Part shown: piece after piece, positions 1-8,837 of the stretch
Position numbering within the stretch: position 1 is the first letter of the stretch
How the letters are laid out: the number at the start of each line of letters is the position of its first letter
Source of the DNA: Burkholderia sp052045245
GTDB lineage: Bacteria; Pseudomonadota; Gammaproteobacteria; Burkholderiales; Burkholderiaceae
Direction of reading: 5' to 3'
Assembly: GCF_052045245.1 (NCBI RefSeq)
Contig: NZ_JBQEON010000001.1
Location: 343,651 to 407,650, forward strand
DNA length: 64,000 bases
The notes under the pieces: model-generated
Database searches by the model: none
Told to the model about the DNA's origin: nothing
What the model saw: only the letters and a program-made list of their open reading frames with translations
Made by a program: the position numbers and the translations under genes

Positions 1-1341
1 AATCACCTTGCCGCTCTCGTCGCGCACCAGCGGCTGGATCGCCGCGAGCTGCGCGGCCTCGACATGCGCCCACGCCTGCGGCTCGGTCAGGTGATGCGCG
101 GCGCGCTCGTCGCGTTGCGGCAGGCGCAGCAGCCGGATCAGCGGCCCGATGGTCGTGCCCTGCAGCAGCACGGTGACGAGGATCACCGCGAACGACGCGA
201 CCAGGATCAGGTCGCGGCCTGGCATCGTCTCCGGCAACGACAGCGCGATCGCCAGCGTCACGACCCCGCGCATGCCGGCCCAGCTCATGATCGTCGCCGC
301 CTTCCAGTCGGGCGCGGCACCGCGCCGAACGATCCCGCGCACCGGCACCTTCAGCGCCTCGACCGCATAGATCCACACGAAGCGCGACACGACCACCGCC
401 GCCAGCACCGCAAGCACCGGTGGCACCATCGTGGCGAGCACCTGCTCGAAGCCGCCGAGCCGGTGTATCGCGCCGCGCAGCGACAGTCCGATCAGCACGA
501 ACACCATCGATTCGAGCAGGAACACGATGACCTGCCAGAACGCGGTGCCGCGCGTGCGCACCGCGGCCGAGAACACTTCATGCTGATGCCAGCCGACGAT
601 CATGCCGGCCGTGACCGTCGCGATCACGCCCGACACCTCGACCATTTCGCCCGCGATGTACGCGATCCAGCCGGCGATCACCGCAACGGTGACCACCAGA
701 TAGTCGTCGTCGAGCAATTTCAGGAACCACACGACGAGCTTGCCGACCAGGAAGCCGACCACGACACCGCCGAGCCCGAGTTCCGCGAAGCGCACGACCG
801 CGTGCTCGAGACTGAATGCGCCCGTCAACGCGGCCGCGACCGCGAAGCGGAACAGCACCAGGCCCGCCGCGTCGTTCAGCAGGCTCTCCCCTTCGAGCAG
901 CACCATCAGCCGGCGCGGCAGCGCGACGCGTTCGAGCACCGCCTTCGCCGCCACCGCATCGGGCGGCGACACGATCGCACCGAGCGCGAAGCACGCGGCC
1001 CACGGCAGCGACGGCACGACCCAGTGCACCGCAAAGCCGACCGCGAACGTCGTAAACACCACCGCACCGATCGCGAGCATCAGGATGCCGCCGACGTTGC
1101 GCTTGAACTCTTCCCACACGGAGAAGTACGCGCCGTCCATCAGCAGCGGCGGCAGGAACACGAGCAGCACGAGTTCCGGATCGAGGTTGATCGGCGGCAG
1201 GCCGGGGATGAACGCGATGCCGATACCGCCGAGCAGCAGCGCGGCCGCGGGCGGCAACCGCAACCGCTTGGCGATGCATTCGAGCGCGACGATCGCGAGG
1301 AATGACAACAGAACCAGCTTGAATGCCGAGACGGGGGACAT
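1..1341 (-). CDS. Na+/H+ antiporter, CPA1 family (3' end cut by window edge)
   Basis: This is an integral inner-membrane cation/proton antiporter of the CPA1 family, expected to exchange cytoplasmic Na+ for protons. Reading leftward from an ATG at 1341, preceded by GAGG about 8 nt upstream, gives 447 codons that run off the left edge, so the C-terminal end is missing. The protein begins MSPVSAFKLVLL and is a succession of hydrophobic helices. The family motif GESLLNDAAGLVLF lies near residue 150, with its paired polar N-D residues, and MSWAGMRGVVTLAIALSLP lies near residue 375. The family is clear from these motifs. Ion preference cannot be read from the sequence. It stands alone, with a 251 bp gap to the convergently placed end of the aldehyde dehydrogenase gene. 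Confidence 0.88.
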   Translation of the reverse strand, partial: MSPVSAFKLVLLSFLAIVALECIAKRLRLPPAAALLLGGIGIAFIPGLPPINLDPELVLLVFLPPLLMDGAYFSVWEEFKRNVGGILMLAIGAVVFTTFAVGFAVHWVVPSLPWAACFALGAIVSPPDAVAAKAVLERVALPRRLMVLLEGESLLNDAAGLVLFRFAVAAALTGAFSLEHAVVRFAELGLGGVVVGFLVGKLVVWFLKLLDDDYLVVTVAVIAGWIAYIAGEMVEVSGVIATVTAGMIVGWHQHEVFSAAVRTRGTAFWQVIVFLLESMVFVLIGLSLRGAIHRLGGFEQVLATMVPPVLAVLAAVVVSRFVWIYAVEALKVPVRGIVRRGAAPDWKAATIMSWAGMRGVVTLAIALSLPETMPGRDLILVASFAVILVTVLLQGTTIGPLIRLLRLPQRDERAAHHLTEPQAWAHVEAAQLAAIQPLVRDESGKVI

Positions 1342-1592
1342 GAATCGACCTCGTGAAGAATGAATGCGCATGCCAGCCGGTGTCGCACCCCGGTTGGCGA
1401 TTTCGCGCGATTACATCACGATGCGATGCTTGCGGTCGAGCCCGTTCGGCCGGCGCGGCGCGACGTCGTCACGCTTGCGCGCGCGGCACCGCCGTCGCGC
1501 CCCGCGCGTACGCCGCAACGAAAACGGCACGTGGGCCGGCGCGTTGCGCCCGCCCGCGTGCCGCCGCGGCAGCGCGCCGCCTGGCCGTTGCG

Positions 1593-3026
1593 CTAGCGCC
1601 GCCGCACGACCATCAGCCGCGGCTCGGTCATGTCCTCGATCGCGTAGCGGATCCCTTCGCGGCCGAGCCCCGAATCCTTCACGCCGCCGTACGGCATGTT
1701 GTCGACGCGGAACGACGGCACGTCGTTGATCACGACGCCGCCCACCTCCAGTTCGTCCCACGCGCGCTGCGCATGCGCGAGCGAATCGGTGAACACGCCG
1801 GCCTGCAGCCCGAAGTCGCTGTCGTTCACGCGCGCGAGCGCATCGTCGAAGCGGTCGAACTTCTCGAGGATCGCGACCGGGCCGAACGCCTCCTTGCGGT
1901 ACAGGTCCTGTTCGCGGCCGACGTTCTCCAGCAGCGTCGCCTCGAACATCGCGCCGTCGACCTTGCCGCCCGCGACGATCTTCGCGCCCGCCGCGACAGC
2001 CGCCTCCATCCAGCCCGACAACCGGCGCGACTCGGATTCGGAGATCATCGGGCCGACGAACGTCGACGGATCCTTCGGATCGCCCATCTTCAGCGCACGC
2101 GTCTTTGCGATCAGCTTGTCGCGCAGCGCGTCGTACAGGTCGGCATGCACGAGGATCCGCTGCACGCCGATGCAGCTCTGGCCCGACTGGTAGTACGCGC
2201 CGAACGCGAGACGCTCGACCACGTAGTCGAGCTGCGCGCGCTGGTCCGCGTCGACGATCGCCGCCGCGTTGCCGCCGAGCTCCAGCACGACTTTCTTCTT
2301 GCCGGCCTTTTCCTTCAGCGCCCAGCCCACGGCCGGCGAGCCGGTAAACGACAGCAGCTTGAAACGCGCATCGGTCGTGAACAGGTCCGCGCCGTCGCGA
2401 TGGGCGGGCAGCACCGAGAACGCGCCCTTCGGCAGGTCGGTTTCCGCGAGCACCTCGCCGATGATCAGCGCGCCGATCGGCGTGCGGCTCGCGGGCTTCA
2501 GCACGAACGGACAGCCCGCGGCCAGCGCGGGCGCGACCTTGTGCGCGGCGAGGTTCAGCGGGAAGTTGAACGGCGAGATGAACGAGCACGGGCCGATCGG
2601 CACGCGCCGCGTATAGCCGGTGTAGCCTTGCGCGCGCGCCGAGATCTCGAGATTGATGACTTCGCCGTCGATCCGCACGGCTTCCTCGGACGCGACGCGA
2701 AACGTATCGATCAGCCGCGTCACTTCGCCCTTCGAATCGTTGATCGGCTTGCCGGCCTCGATGCACAGCGCCTCGGCCAGCTCGTCGAAACGCTCGCGAA
2801 AGCGCGCGACGCAGTGGTCGAGCACCGCCTGCCGCCGGTAGGCCGGCAGCTCGCGCATCGGCTTCGCGGCCGCCACCGCCGCGCCGATGGCCGCATCGAT
2901 CGCCTTCGCGTCGGCCAGCGCGACGCGCGTCGCGACCTTGCCGCTGAACTTGTCGGTCACGTCCAGATCGGTGTTCGCGTAGACGGCTTCGTTGGCCAGA
3001 TAGTACGGATAGGTATCCTTCAGCAT
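1593..3026 (-). CDS. NAD(P)-dependent aldehyde dehydrogenase
   Basis: A 477-residue member of the aldehyde dehydrogenase superfamily that should oxidise an aldehyde to its acid with NAD(P)+. The nucleotide-binding part has FTGSPAVGWALK around 228-239. The general base is Glu249 in LELGG and the catalytic nucleophile is Cys285 in GQSCIG. It is closest in feel to the short lactaldehyde/phosphonoacetaldehyde dehydrogenase group, since it has no N- or C-terminal extension. It starts 28 bp after the stop of the upstream acetolactate-synthase-like gene on the same strand, so the two are probably one transcript and may act on consecutive substrates, for example removing an aldehyde made by the ThDP enzyme. 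The substrate is not identifiable from sequence alone. Confidence 0.85.
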   Translation of the reverse strand: MLKDTYPYYLANEAVYANTDLDVTDKFSGKVATRVALADAKAIDAAIGAAVAAAKPMRELPAYRRQAVLDHCVARFRERFDELAEALCIEAGKPINDSKGEVTRLIDTFRVASEEAVRIDGEVINLEISARAQGYTGYTRRVPIGPCSFISPFNFPLNLAAHKVAPALAAGCPFVLKPASRTPIGALIIGEVLAETDLPKGAFSVLPAHRDGADLFTTDARFKLLSFTGSPAVGWALKEKAGKKKVVLELGGNAAAIVDADQRAQLDYVVERLAFGAYYQSGQSCIGVQRILVHADLYDALRDKLIAKTRALKMGDPKDPSTFVGPMISESESRRLSGWMEAAVAAGAKIVAGGKVDGAMFEATLLENVGREQDLYRKEAFGPVAILEKFDRFDDALARVNDSDFGLQAGVFTDSLAHAQRAWDELEVGGVVINDVPSFRVDNMPYGGVKDSGLGREGIRYAIEDMTEPRLMVVRRR

Positions 3027-3054
3027 GGAACGCTCCTTCCGGTGAACTGCGGAT

Positions 3055-4695
3055 TCAGAGTTGCGCCGACAGGCGCTTGATTTCGCGGTTGAGCACGCGC
3101 TCGTTGTCCGAATAGTCGATCGGCACGTCGATCACGTGCACGCCCGGTGTCGCAAAGCAGTCGCGCAGCAGCGGCTCGAGATCGTCGGCCGCTTCGACGC
3201 GATGCCCGTGCGCGCCGTAGCTCCGTGCATACGACACGAAATCGGGGTTCTGCAGCGTCATCGCGAAATCGGGGAAATTCATGTTTTCCTGCTTCCAGCG
3301 GATCATCCCGAACGCATCGTCGCGCAGGATCATCACGACGATGTCGAGCTTCAGCCGCACCGCCGTTTCGAGTTCCTGCGAATTCATCATGAAGCCGCCG
3401 TCGCCGCACACCGCGATCACCTTGCGCTGCGGATGCACGATCTTCGTCGCGATCGCCGACGGCAGGCCCGCGCCCATCGACGCGAGCGCGTTGTCGAGCA
3501 GCAGCGAGTTCGGTTCGTGCGCACGCCAGTAGCGCGCGAACCAGATCTTGTACATCCCGTTGTCGAGGCAGACGATCCCGTCGACCGGCAGCGCGTTGTA
3601 TAGGTCGTTCACGATCCGCACCGGATACATCGGGAAGCGCGGGTCGTGCTGGCCCTTCTGCAGGTGCGCGTCGAAATGCGCCTTGATCATCTTGAAGCGC
3701 TCGAAATCCCAGTGCGATTGCGGCGTGACCGCCTCCTTCATCTGCCACACCGCGTTCGCGATGTCGCCGACCACCTCGATCTGCGGGAAATAGACCGGAT
3801 CGACCTGCGCGCCGAGGAAGTTCACGTGGATCACGGTCTTGTCGTCCGCGCGCATGAAGAACGGCGGCTTCTCGATCACGTCGTGGCCGACGTTGATGAT
3901 GCAGTCGGCATGCTCGATCGCGCGATGCACGAAGTCGCCGTCGGACAGCGTCGCGTTGCCGAGCCACAGCGGATGCGTTTCGTCGATCACGCCCTTGCCC
4001 ATCTGCGTCGTGAAGAACGGGATGCCCGTCTTGTCGACGAATTCGAGCAGCATCTTGCAGGTCGTCTTGCGATTGCCGCCCGCGCCGATCATCAACAGCG
4101 GGTGGCGCGCGGCCTGGATCGCGTCGATCGCGTGCGCGATCGCCTTCTCCTCGGCCACCGGCCGCCGGCTGTAGCTGCGCGGAATCGGCTTGCCGTCGCC
4201 CTCCTCGTGCGCGATGTCTTCCGGCAACTCGAGGTGCGCGGCGCCCGGGCGTTCTTCTTCCGCGCGGCGGAACGCCTCGCGCACCGCCGACGGAATGTTG
4301 CCGATCGACACGATCTGCCGCGTGAACTTCGTGAGCGGCTGCATCATGTCGACGACGTCGACGATCTGGAAGTGACCCTGCTTGCTGGACTTGATCGGCT
4401 TCTGCCCGGTGATCATCAGCATCGGCATGCCGCCGAGCTGCGCATATGCGGCAGCCGTCACGAAGTTGGTCGCGCCCGGCCCGAGTGTCGCGAGACACAC
4501 GCCGGTGCGGCCCGTCAGGCGGCCGTAGGTGGCGGCCATGAAGCCGGCCGCCTGCTCGTGCCGGGTCAGCACGAGCTTGATCTTCGAGCGCCGCAGCGAT
4601 TCGAGCAGATCGAGGTTTTCCTCGCCGGGAATGCCGAACACGTACTCGACGCCTTCGGCTTCCAGCGCCTTCACGAACAGATCCGATGCTTTCAT
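3055..4695 (-). CDS. ThDP-dependent acetolactate synthase-like enzyme (AlsS/IlvB family)
   Basis: A 546-residue thiamine-diphosphate enzyme of the acetolactate synthase large-subunit family, which joins or decarboxylates 2-oxo acids. The cofactor-activating glutamate is Glu47 in LTRHEQAAGF, the PYR domain carries LGPGATN near 71-77, and the ThDP/Mg2+ motif begins GDGGF at 431. Where biosynthetic enzymes usually show a pair of Asn or Asn-Gly residues, this one has LRDDAFGM at 457-464. No small regulatory subunit (ilvN) follows; the next gene is an aldehyde dehydrogenase 28 bp on. That argues against the branched-chain biosynthetic isozyme and for a catabolic AlsS-like role, or a different 2-oxo acid reaction. 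The start ATG at 4695 gives the expected family N-terminus (MKASDLFVKALEAEGV). Confidence 0.82.
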   Translation of the reverse strand: MKASDLFVKALEAEGVEYVFGIPGEENLDLLESLRRSKIKLVLTRHEQAAGFMAATYGRLTGRTGVCLATLGPGATNFVTAAAYAQLGGMPMLMITGQKPIKSSKQGHFQIVDVVDMMQPLTKFTRQIVSIGNIPSAVREAFRRAEEERPGAAHLELPEDIAHEEGDGKPIPRSYSRRPVAEEKAIAHAIDAIQAARHPLLMIGAGGNRKTTCKMLLEFVDKTGIPFFTTQMGKGVIDETHPLWLGNATLSDGDFVHRAIEHADCIINVGHDVIEKPPFFMRADDKTVIHVNFLGAQVDPVYFPQIEVVGDIANAVWQMKEAVTPQSHWDFERFKMIKAHFDAHLQKGQHDPRFPMYPVRIVNDLYNALPVDGIVCLDNGMYKIWFARYWRAHEPNSLLLDNALASMGAGLPSAIATKIVHPQRKVIAVCGDGGFMMNSQELETAVRLKLDIVVMILRDDAFGMIRWKQENMNFPDFAMTLQNPDFVSYARSYGAHGHRVEAADDLEPLLRDCFATPGVHVIDVPIDYSDNERVLNREIKRLSAQL

Positions 4696-5108
4696 GGGGG
4701 ACTCTCGGTTGATGCCGCCTGCCCGGCTTACGGGCGCGCGACGTTCGGAACGCGCGCCGGCCTACGGCACGCGGACGCTTTACCTAAGGGCCTGCGTTCC
4801 ATATGCAAGCAGACCCGAGACACTGACCACGGCACTGCCCGCCGTGCGAAGCAACCTGTGCGACGCACCGCGACGCCTCCTGTGCAGGAGGACAAACGGA
4901 TCCGCCCGCACGCGGCAAGCCAGACGACAACCAGCGCGCGCGGGCGGCAAGGACGTTTTTGATTGTAGACGGATTCGCGGAATGCCGACTTCGACCGAAT
5001 GGCCGATCCGGCCTCGACAGGATCGGCCTGACGGCCAATTTGGCCCCAAACGGCGCGCGCCGCCCTACTGTAGGGGCCACCGAATTCCATTCACCGGATT
5101 TGTGAACC
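4696..5108. other. Intergenic region without a gene
   Basis: This 413 bp stretch separates the ThDP-enzyme operon (reading left) from the toxin-antitoxin pair (reading right), so it should hold both promoters. A 9 bp inverted repeat, GGCCGATCC at 5001-5009 and its complement at 5020-5028, is visible but has no T tract. A short AT-rich patch with TTTTTGATTGTAGAC lies near 4955-4970. No convincing open frame was seen in it on either strand. Confidence 0.5.
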
Positions 5109-5447
5109 ATGGTTGACATCCTGCAATCCATGCCCTACAGTGCGCCTACATTCAGCATCCGGACCACCGACGTCTTCGACGCATGGTTTGCCAGCCTGCC
5201 GGATCGCGTCGCCCGGCGGCGCATCCAGGCGCGCATCGATCGCCTGTCGATGGGCAATCCGGGCGACTGGAAATCCGCCGGCTCCCCCGTCGTCGAAATG
5301 CGTATCGACCACGGCCCCGGCTATCGCGTCTATTACGTCAGGCGCGGAACGATATGGGTGATCCTGCTCTGCGGCGGCGACAAATCGACGCAACAGGCGG
5401 ACATCCGCGCCGCGCACGCGATGCTCGCGCGGCTCGACCTGGAGTGA
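5109..5447 (+). CDS. Type II toxin, HI1419 (RelE/HigB-like) family
   Basis: Putative RelE-superfamily toxin of the 'upstream' HI1419 addiction-module type, about 112 residues from the ATG at 5109 or 105 from ATG 5130. The hallmark C-terminus LLCGGDKSTQQADI is present, and basic residues in DRVARRRIQARIDRL and GYRVYYVRRG fit an RNA-contacting surface. The family is known or presumed to cut mRNA at the ribosome. The antitoxin gene begins 3 bp after the stop, the toxin-first order typical of HigBA and HI1419/1420 pairs. Neither candidate start has a good Shine-Dalgarno sequence, and a near-consensus sigma70 promoter overlaps the first codons, so the true start is uncertain. Confidence 0.82.
   Translation: MVDILQSMPYSAPTFSIRTTDVFDAWFASLPDRVARRRIQARIDRLSMGNPGDWKSAGSPVVEMRIDHGPGYRVYYVRRGTIWVILLCGGDKSTQQADIRAAHAMLARLDLE
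5113..5141 (+). promoter_or_regulatory. Near-consensus sigma70 promoter overlapping the toxin start
   Basis: TTGACA at 5113-5118 is followed by a 17 bp spacer and TACAGT at 5136-5141. This is unusually close to consensus for this GC-rich DNA. If active it would start a transcript near 5148, after both candidate toxin start codons, and could drive the antitoxin alone. It could also be chance. Confidence 0.4.
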
Positions 5448-5450
5448 TCG

Positions 5451-5750
5451 ATGGACAAGATCAAGACCCGGCCGTGGGATTCGGCCGAACACCTGAAAAC
5501 CGACGACGACATGGCCGATTACTTCGAGGCGTGTCTGCAGGAAGCCGGCGACGACCCGGCCTTCATCGCGCATGCGCTCGGCGTGATCGCCCGTGCGCGC
5601 GGCATGTCGCAGGTCGCGCGCGACGCGGGCCTGTCGCGCGAAGGGCTGTACAAGGCATTGTCGTACGACGGCAATCCGAGCTTCGGCACGATCCTGAAAG
5701 TCATCAAGGCGCTTGGCCTGCAACTGCACGGCGCGAAGGCGCACGCGTGA
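5451..5750 (+). CDS. Type II antitoxin, HI1420 family (HTH)
   Basis: A 99-residue DNA-binding antitoxin of the 'downstream' HI1420 type that should neutralise the preceding toxin and autoregulate the operon. An acidic N-terminal segment (SAEHLKTDDDMADYFEA) typical of this family is followed by a helix-turn-helix: ARARGMSQVARDAGLSREGL, then the family signature YKALSYDGNPSFGTILKVIK. The start ATG at 5451 lies 3 bp after the toxin TGA, so translation is probably coupled. Family assignment is firm; biological activity is untested. Confidence 0.87.
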   Translation: MDKIKTRPWDSAEHLKTDDDMADYFEACLQEAGDDPAFIAHALGVIARARGMSQVARDAGLSREGLYKALSYDGNPSFGTILKVIKALGLQLHGAKAHA

Positions 5751-5807
5751 TTGCGCGGCGCGCGGCGGCGGGCGATGCGCGTGCTGCGCACGATGGCTGC
5801 CGCCGCG

Positions 5808-7094
5808 TCAGTGCAGCCAGCCGCCCGCCCAGCGCGGCACCAGCGACACCAGATACAGCCCGAGCCCGATCAGTCCGCCGACCAGCGTGCCGTTGATGCG
5901 GATGTATTGCAGGTCCTTGCCGATGTTCAGCTCGATCTGCCGCGACATCTCCCGCGCATCCCAGTTGCGCACCGTATCGCGGATGTGACGCATCAGGAAA
6001 TCCGCGAAATCCGGCGCCATCTCGTGCACGGCCTTCTCGATGTGCTCGTTCAGCGACGCGCGCAGCGCCGGGCTCTCCGCGAGCCGCGCGCCAAGCCAGC
6101 CGCCCAGCGTCGCGGCCTGCCGGTGCAGCGCCGAATCGGGGCGCGCGAGATCGGCCTTCAGCCACGCGCGCAATTGGTCCCACAGATCGCGCGCATACTC
6201 GTTGAACGCGTCGCCATCGCGGATGTAGCGCCTGATCTCGTCGCCCTTCGCGATGAAGGCGGGGTCATGCTTGAGCCGTTCGGTCAGCCGCACGACCGTG
6301 CGATCGAAGCGCTGCCGCAATTCGTGCTCCGGATCGGCCGCCACGCCTTCGAGCACGCGGCTTACGGCACGCGCGAGCATGCGCGCGCCGTTCTCGCCGA
6401 ACCACTGCGTCGGCATGATCTTCTCGACCTTCGGGTATTGCGTCTTCAGCCATTCGACGATGAAGCCCGCGATCACCTCGCGGTTCTCCTCCTGGCCGAG
6501 CACGTCGACCACCTGTTCGATCGCATCGTCGAGCAGCGCCTGGTGGCGGCCGTCCTTCGTCAGCGTATCGAGGATCGCGCCGGCCGACTGCGACAGGTCG
6601 ATCCGGTCGATCACCGCACGAAACGCATCGTGGACGAACGACTGGATCCGCGCGTCGTCGGTCATGTCGAGCGCGAAGCTCATCAGCTTCGTCACGTAGC
6701 CGCCGAGCGCGTCGGTATTCGCCGGCTCGCCGAGCCACGCGCCGAGCTTCTGCGCCGGGTCGTGCTGGCGGATCTGCGCGGCAAGCGCATCGGGCCCGAG
6801 GAATTTCTCGCGCACGAAACTCGCGAGGTTGTCGGCGATCTTGTCCTTGTTCTTCGGGATGATCTCCGTGTGGCGCGACACGAACGGGATCGGCACGCGG
6901 CGGAACAGCGCGACGACCGCGAACCAGTCGGCGAGCGCGCCGACCATCGCGGCCTCGGCCACCGCCTTGAAACCGTCGACCCATGAGCCGCGCGGCAACA
7001 GGATCGTCGTGACGAACACCGCGACGGCGGCCAGCAGCAGCCAGAGCGCGCGGCGCTTGCTGCGTTTCAGTTCGAGGGCTTTGTCTGGCGTCAT
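5808..7094 (-). CDS. DUF445 family membrane protein (YjiN-like)
   Basis: A 428-residue protein of the DUF445 family, related to E. coli YjiN, of unknown function. One hydrophobic helix lies near the N-terminus (WLLLAAVAVFVTTILL, about residues 18-33), followed by the conserved VGALADWFAVVALFRR and IPFVSRHTEIIP segments. A long amphipathic helical middle follows, and a last membrane helix contains GGLIGLGLYLVSLV. The ATG at 7094 was chosen over an upstream in-frame start at 7280 because the extra 62 residues are arginine-rich and lack homology-like character, while MTPDKALELKRSKRR is a normal cytoplasmic lead-in. The gene stands alone. Confidence 0.83.
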   Translation of the reverse strand: MTPDKALELKRSKRRALWLLLAAVAVFVTTILLPRGSWVDGFKAVAEAAMVGALADWFAVVALFRRVPIPFVSRHTEIIPKNKDKIADNLASFVREKFLGPDALAAQIRQHDPAQKLGAWLGEPANTDALGGYVTKLMSFALDMTDDARIQSFVHDAFRAVIDRIDLSQSAGAILDTLTKDGRHQALLDDAIEQVVDVLGQEENREVIAGFIVEWLKTQYPKVEKIMPTQWFGENGARMLARAVSRVLEGVAADPEHELRQRFDRTVVRLTERLKHDPAFIAKGDEIRRYIRDGDAFNEYARDLWDQLRAWLKADLARPDSALHRQAATLGGWLGARLAESPALRASLNEHIEKAVHEMAPDFADFLMRHIRDTVRNWDAREMSRQIELNIGKDLQYIRINGTLVGGLIGLGLYLVSLVPRWAGGWLH

Positions 7095-7284
7095 GGGCGA
7101 TCGGTTAAACGGCAACGCCGCCAATATGCACCGATCATCGGCCCGCGACAAACCCGCGCGCGTGGCGCGCGCCGGAAAGGGTGTCCGGTACGGGTTGGCT
7201 TCTGTCTTCCTTGTCGGGCCAGCCGCACACCGCAGCCCGATACCGGCGCGAACACGGCCTCGACGGCCGCGTTCGCGCACCGCG

Positions 7285-8505
7285 TCAGAGCAACGTCTTC
7301 AGGTTCACCGCCGGATCGGCGAGTTTCACCGGATCGGGCACGGCACCGGCCGCGATCAGCCGCCGCGACGCGCCGATGTCGCGCCCAAGGTTTGCCGCGG
7401 CCACCGCCGCGATCTTGCCGTGGTCGTCCAGGCCGAACACCGTAAACGTCCCGCTCGCCGGATCGCCGCGCACGACGGTAGTCCGCTCGCCGCCGAACAG
7501 CCCGAGCATCTGCAGGTTGCAGTCGTACTGATCGGACCACAGCCACGGCAGCTCGGCATAGGCTTCGTCCGCACCGAGCAGGTTCGCGGCCGCGACGGCC
7601 GGCTGGTTTTCCGCGACCTGCCACGACTCGACGCGCACGTGACGCCCGAGCAGCGGATTGAAGTGCATCGTCACCTCGCCCGTCGCGAAGATCGCGCGAT
7701 CGGCCGTGCGGCAACCCGCATCGACACGAATCCCGTTGTCGACGTCGAGTCCGGCCGCCTGGGCCAGCTCGACATTGGGCACGACGCCGATGCCGACCAC
7801 GACGATATCGGCCTGCACGTCGCCGCGATCGGTCTCGACGATCGCGCCGCCGCCCGGCGCGCGCCGAATCGCGCGCGGCAGCGTCGCCATCTGGAAACGC
7901 ACGCCGCGCGCGTCATGCAGTTGCCGCGCATACGCGCCGACGACTTCCGGCAACGCACGCTGCAGCAAGCGCGCGGCCGGATCGATCACCGTCACGTCGC
8001 AACCGAGCTGGCGCGCCGCAGCCGCCACCTCGAGGCCGATGAAGCCGCCGCCGAGCACCGCCACGCGGCGCCCCGGCGCGAGCCGCGCCCGCAGCGCGCG
8101 CGCATCGGCCACGGTGCGCACGTAATGCGCGACGATGCCTTCGTCGACCGGCCCGCCGAACGCACGCACCCGCGAACCCGTCGCGAGCACGAGTCGCGCG
8201 TACGGCACCGTCGCGCCATCGTCGAGCCGCACACGCTGCGCGTCACGCTCGATCGCATCGACGCGCGTACCGAGCCGCAGCTCGATGCGCTGCGCGTCAT
8301 ACCACGCGGCATCGCGCACGAACGCGCGCTGTTCGCCGCCGTCGCTCAGCAGCGCGTCCTTCGACAACGCGGGCCGGTCGTACGGCAACTCGCGCTCCGC
8401 GCCGATCATCACGATGCGCGCGTCGCCATCGCGCGCGCGCAGCGCCTCGGCCGTGCGCCGCGCCGCGTGGCCGGCGCCGACGATCACGAACGGGTCAGTC
8501 GACAT
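7285..8505 (-). CDS. andAa: Anthranilate 1,2-dioxygenase ferredoxin reductase
   Basis: A 406-residue FAD-dependent, NADH-oxidising reductase that feeds electrons to the Rieske ferredoxin AndAb. Two dinucleotide folds are visible: FVIVGAGHAARRTAEALR at the N-terminus for FAD, and VAVLGGGFIGLEVAA near residue 150 for NADH. RPALSKDALL and IFATGEV are typical of the BphA4/ferredoxin-reductase family. Its first codons overlap the last 11 bp of andAb, so it is the last gene of the andAcAdAbAa operon. The order (large subunit, small subunit, ferredoxin, reductase) and a divergent AraC regulator match the three-component anthranilate dioxygenase described in Burkholderia cepacia DBO1, which differs from the two-component antABC system. 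Confidence 0.9.
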   Translation of the reverse strand: MSTDPFVIVGAGHAARRTAEALRARDGDARIVMIGAERELPYDRPALSKDALLSDGGEQRAFVRDAAWYDAQRIELRLGTRVDAIERDAQRVRLDDGATVPYARLVLATGSRVRAFGGPVDEGIVAHYVRTVADARALRARLAPGRRVAVLGGGFIGLEVAAAARQLGCDVTVIDPAARLLQRALPEVVGAYARQLHDARGVRFQMATLPRAIRRAPGGGAIVETDRGDVQADIVVVGIGVVPNVELAQAAGLDVDNGIRVDAGCRTADRAIFATGEVTMHFNPLLGRHVRVESWQVAENQPAVAAANLLGADEAYAELPWLWSDQYDCNLQMLGLFGGERTTVVRGDPASGTFTVFGLDDHGKIAAVAAANLGRDIGASRRLIAAGAVPDPVKLADPAVNLKTLL

Positions 8506-8821
8506 TGACTTCCACCTGCCCGTCGACGATCCGGACCGGATAGACCCGCACCGGCTCGGTGATCGGCGCGCATTTCGGCGCCCCCGTGCGAATGTCGATC
8601 AGCCCCTGGTGCAGCGGGCATTCGACGCAGCCGTCTTCCACATAGCCTTCGGACAAGCGCGCGTGACCGTGCGAACACAGGTCGTGCATCGCGAACAGTT
8701 CGTCGCCGATCCGGAACACCGCGATCGGCTTCTGGCCGGCGACGCGCGCCGCCGGTTCGTCTTCGGAGAATTCGTCGAATGCGCCCAGCGGATGCCATTG
8801 GGCGAGCGTTGCTTCTGTCAT
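8495..8821 (-). CDS. andAb: Anthranilate dioxygenase Rieske ferredoxin
   Basis: A 108-residue soluble Rieske [2Fe-2S] ferredoxin that carries electrons from AndAa to the oxygenase. The cluster ligands are Cys49 and His51 in LCSHGHARL and Cys68 and His71 in CPLHQG. Size and spacing match ferredoxins of toluene/biphenyl-type dioxygenases. It lies between andAd (16 bp upstream) and andAa (11 bp overlap), consistent with a single transcript. Confidence 0.92.
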   Translation of the reverse strand: MTEATLAQWHPLGAFDEFSEDEPAARVAGQKPIAVFRIGDELFAMHDLCSHGHARLSEGYVEDGCVECPLHQGLIDIRTGAPKCAPITEPVRVYPVRIVDGQVEVNVD

Positions 8822-8837
8822 GTCGATTCCTTGGCTG

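Noticed and set aside
64..1305. Plus-strand open frame of 413 codons opposite the left edge
   Set aside because: The opposite strand has a clean CPA1 antiporter with family motifs; the plus-strand frame is Arg/His/Gln-rich.
3055..4695. Biosynthetic ilvB
   Set aside because: There is no ilvN, the residues after the ThDP motif differ, and the partner gene is an aldehyde dehydrogenase.
5001..5028. 9 bp inverted repeat before the toxin gene
   Set aside because: No T tract, no promoter alignment and a common GGCCGATCC sequence; listed only as content of the gap.
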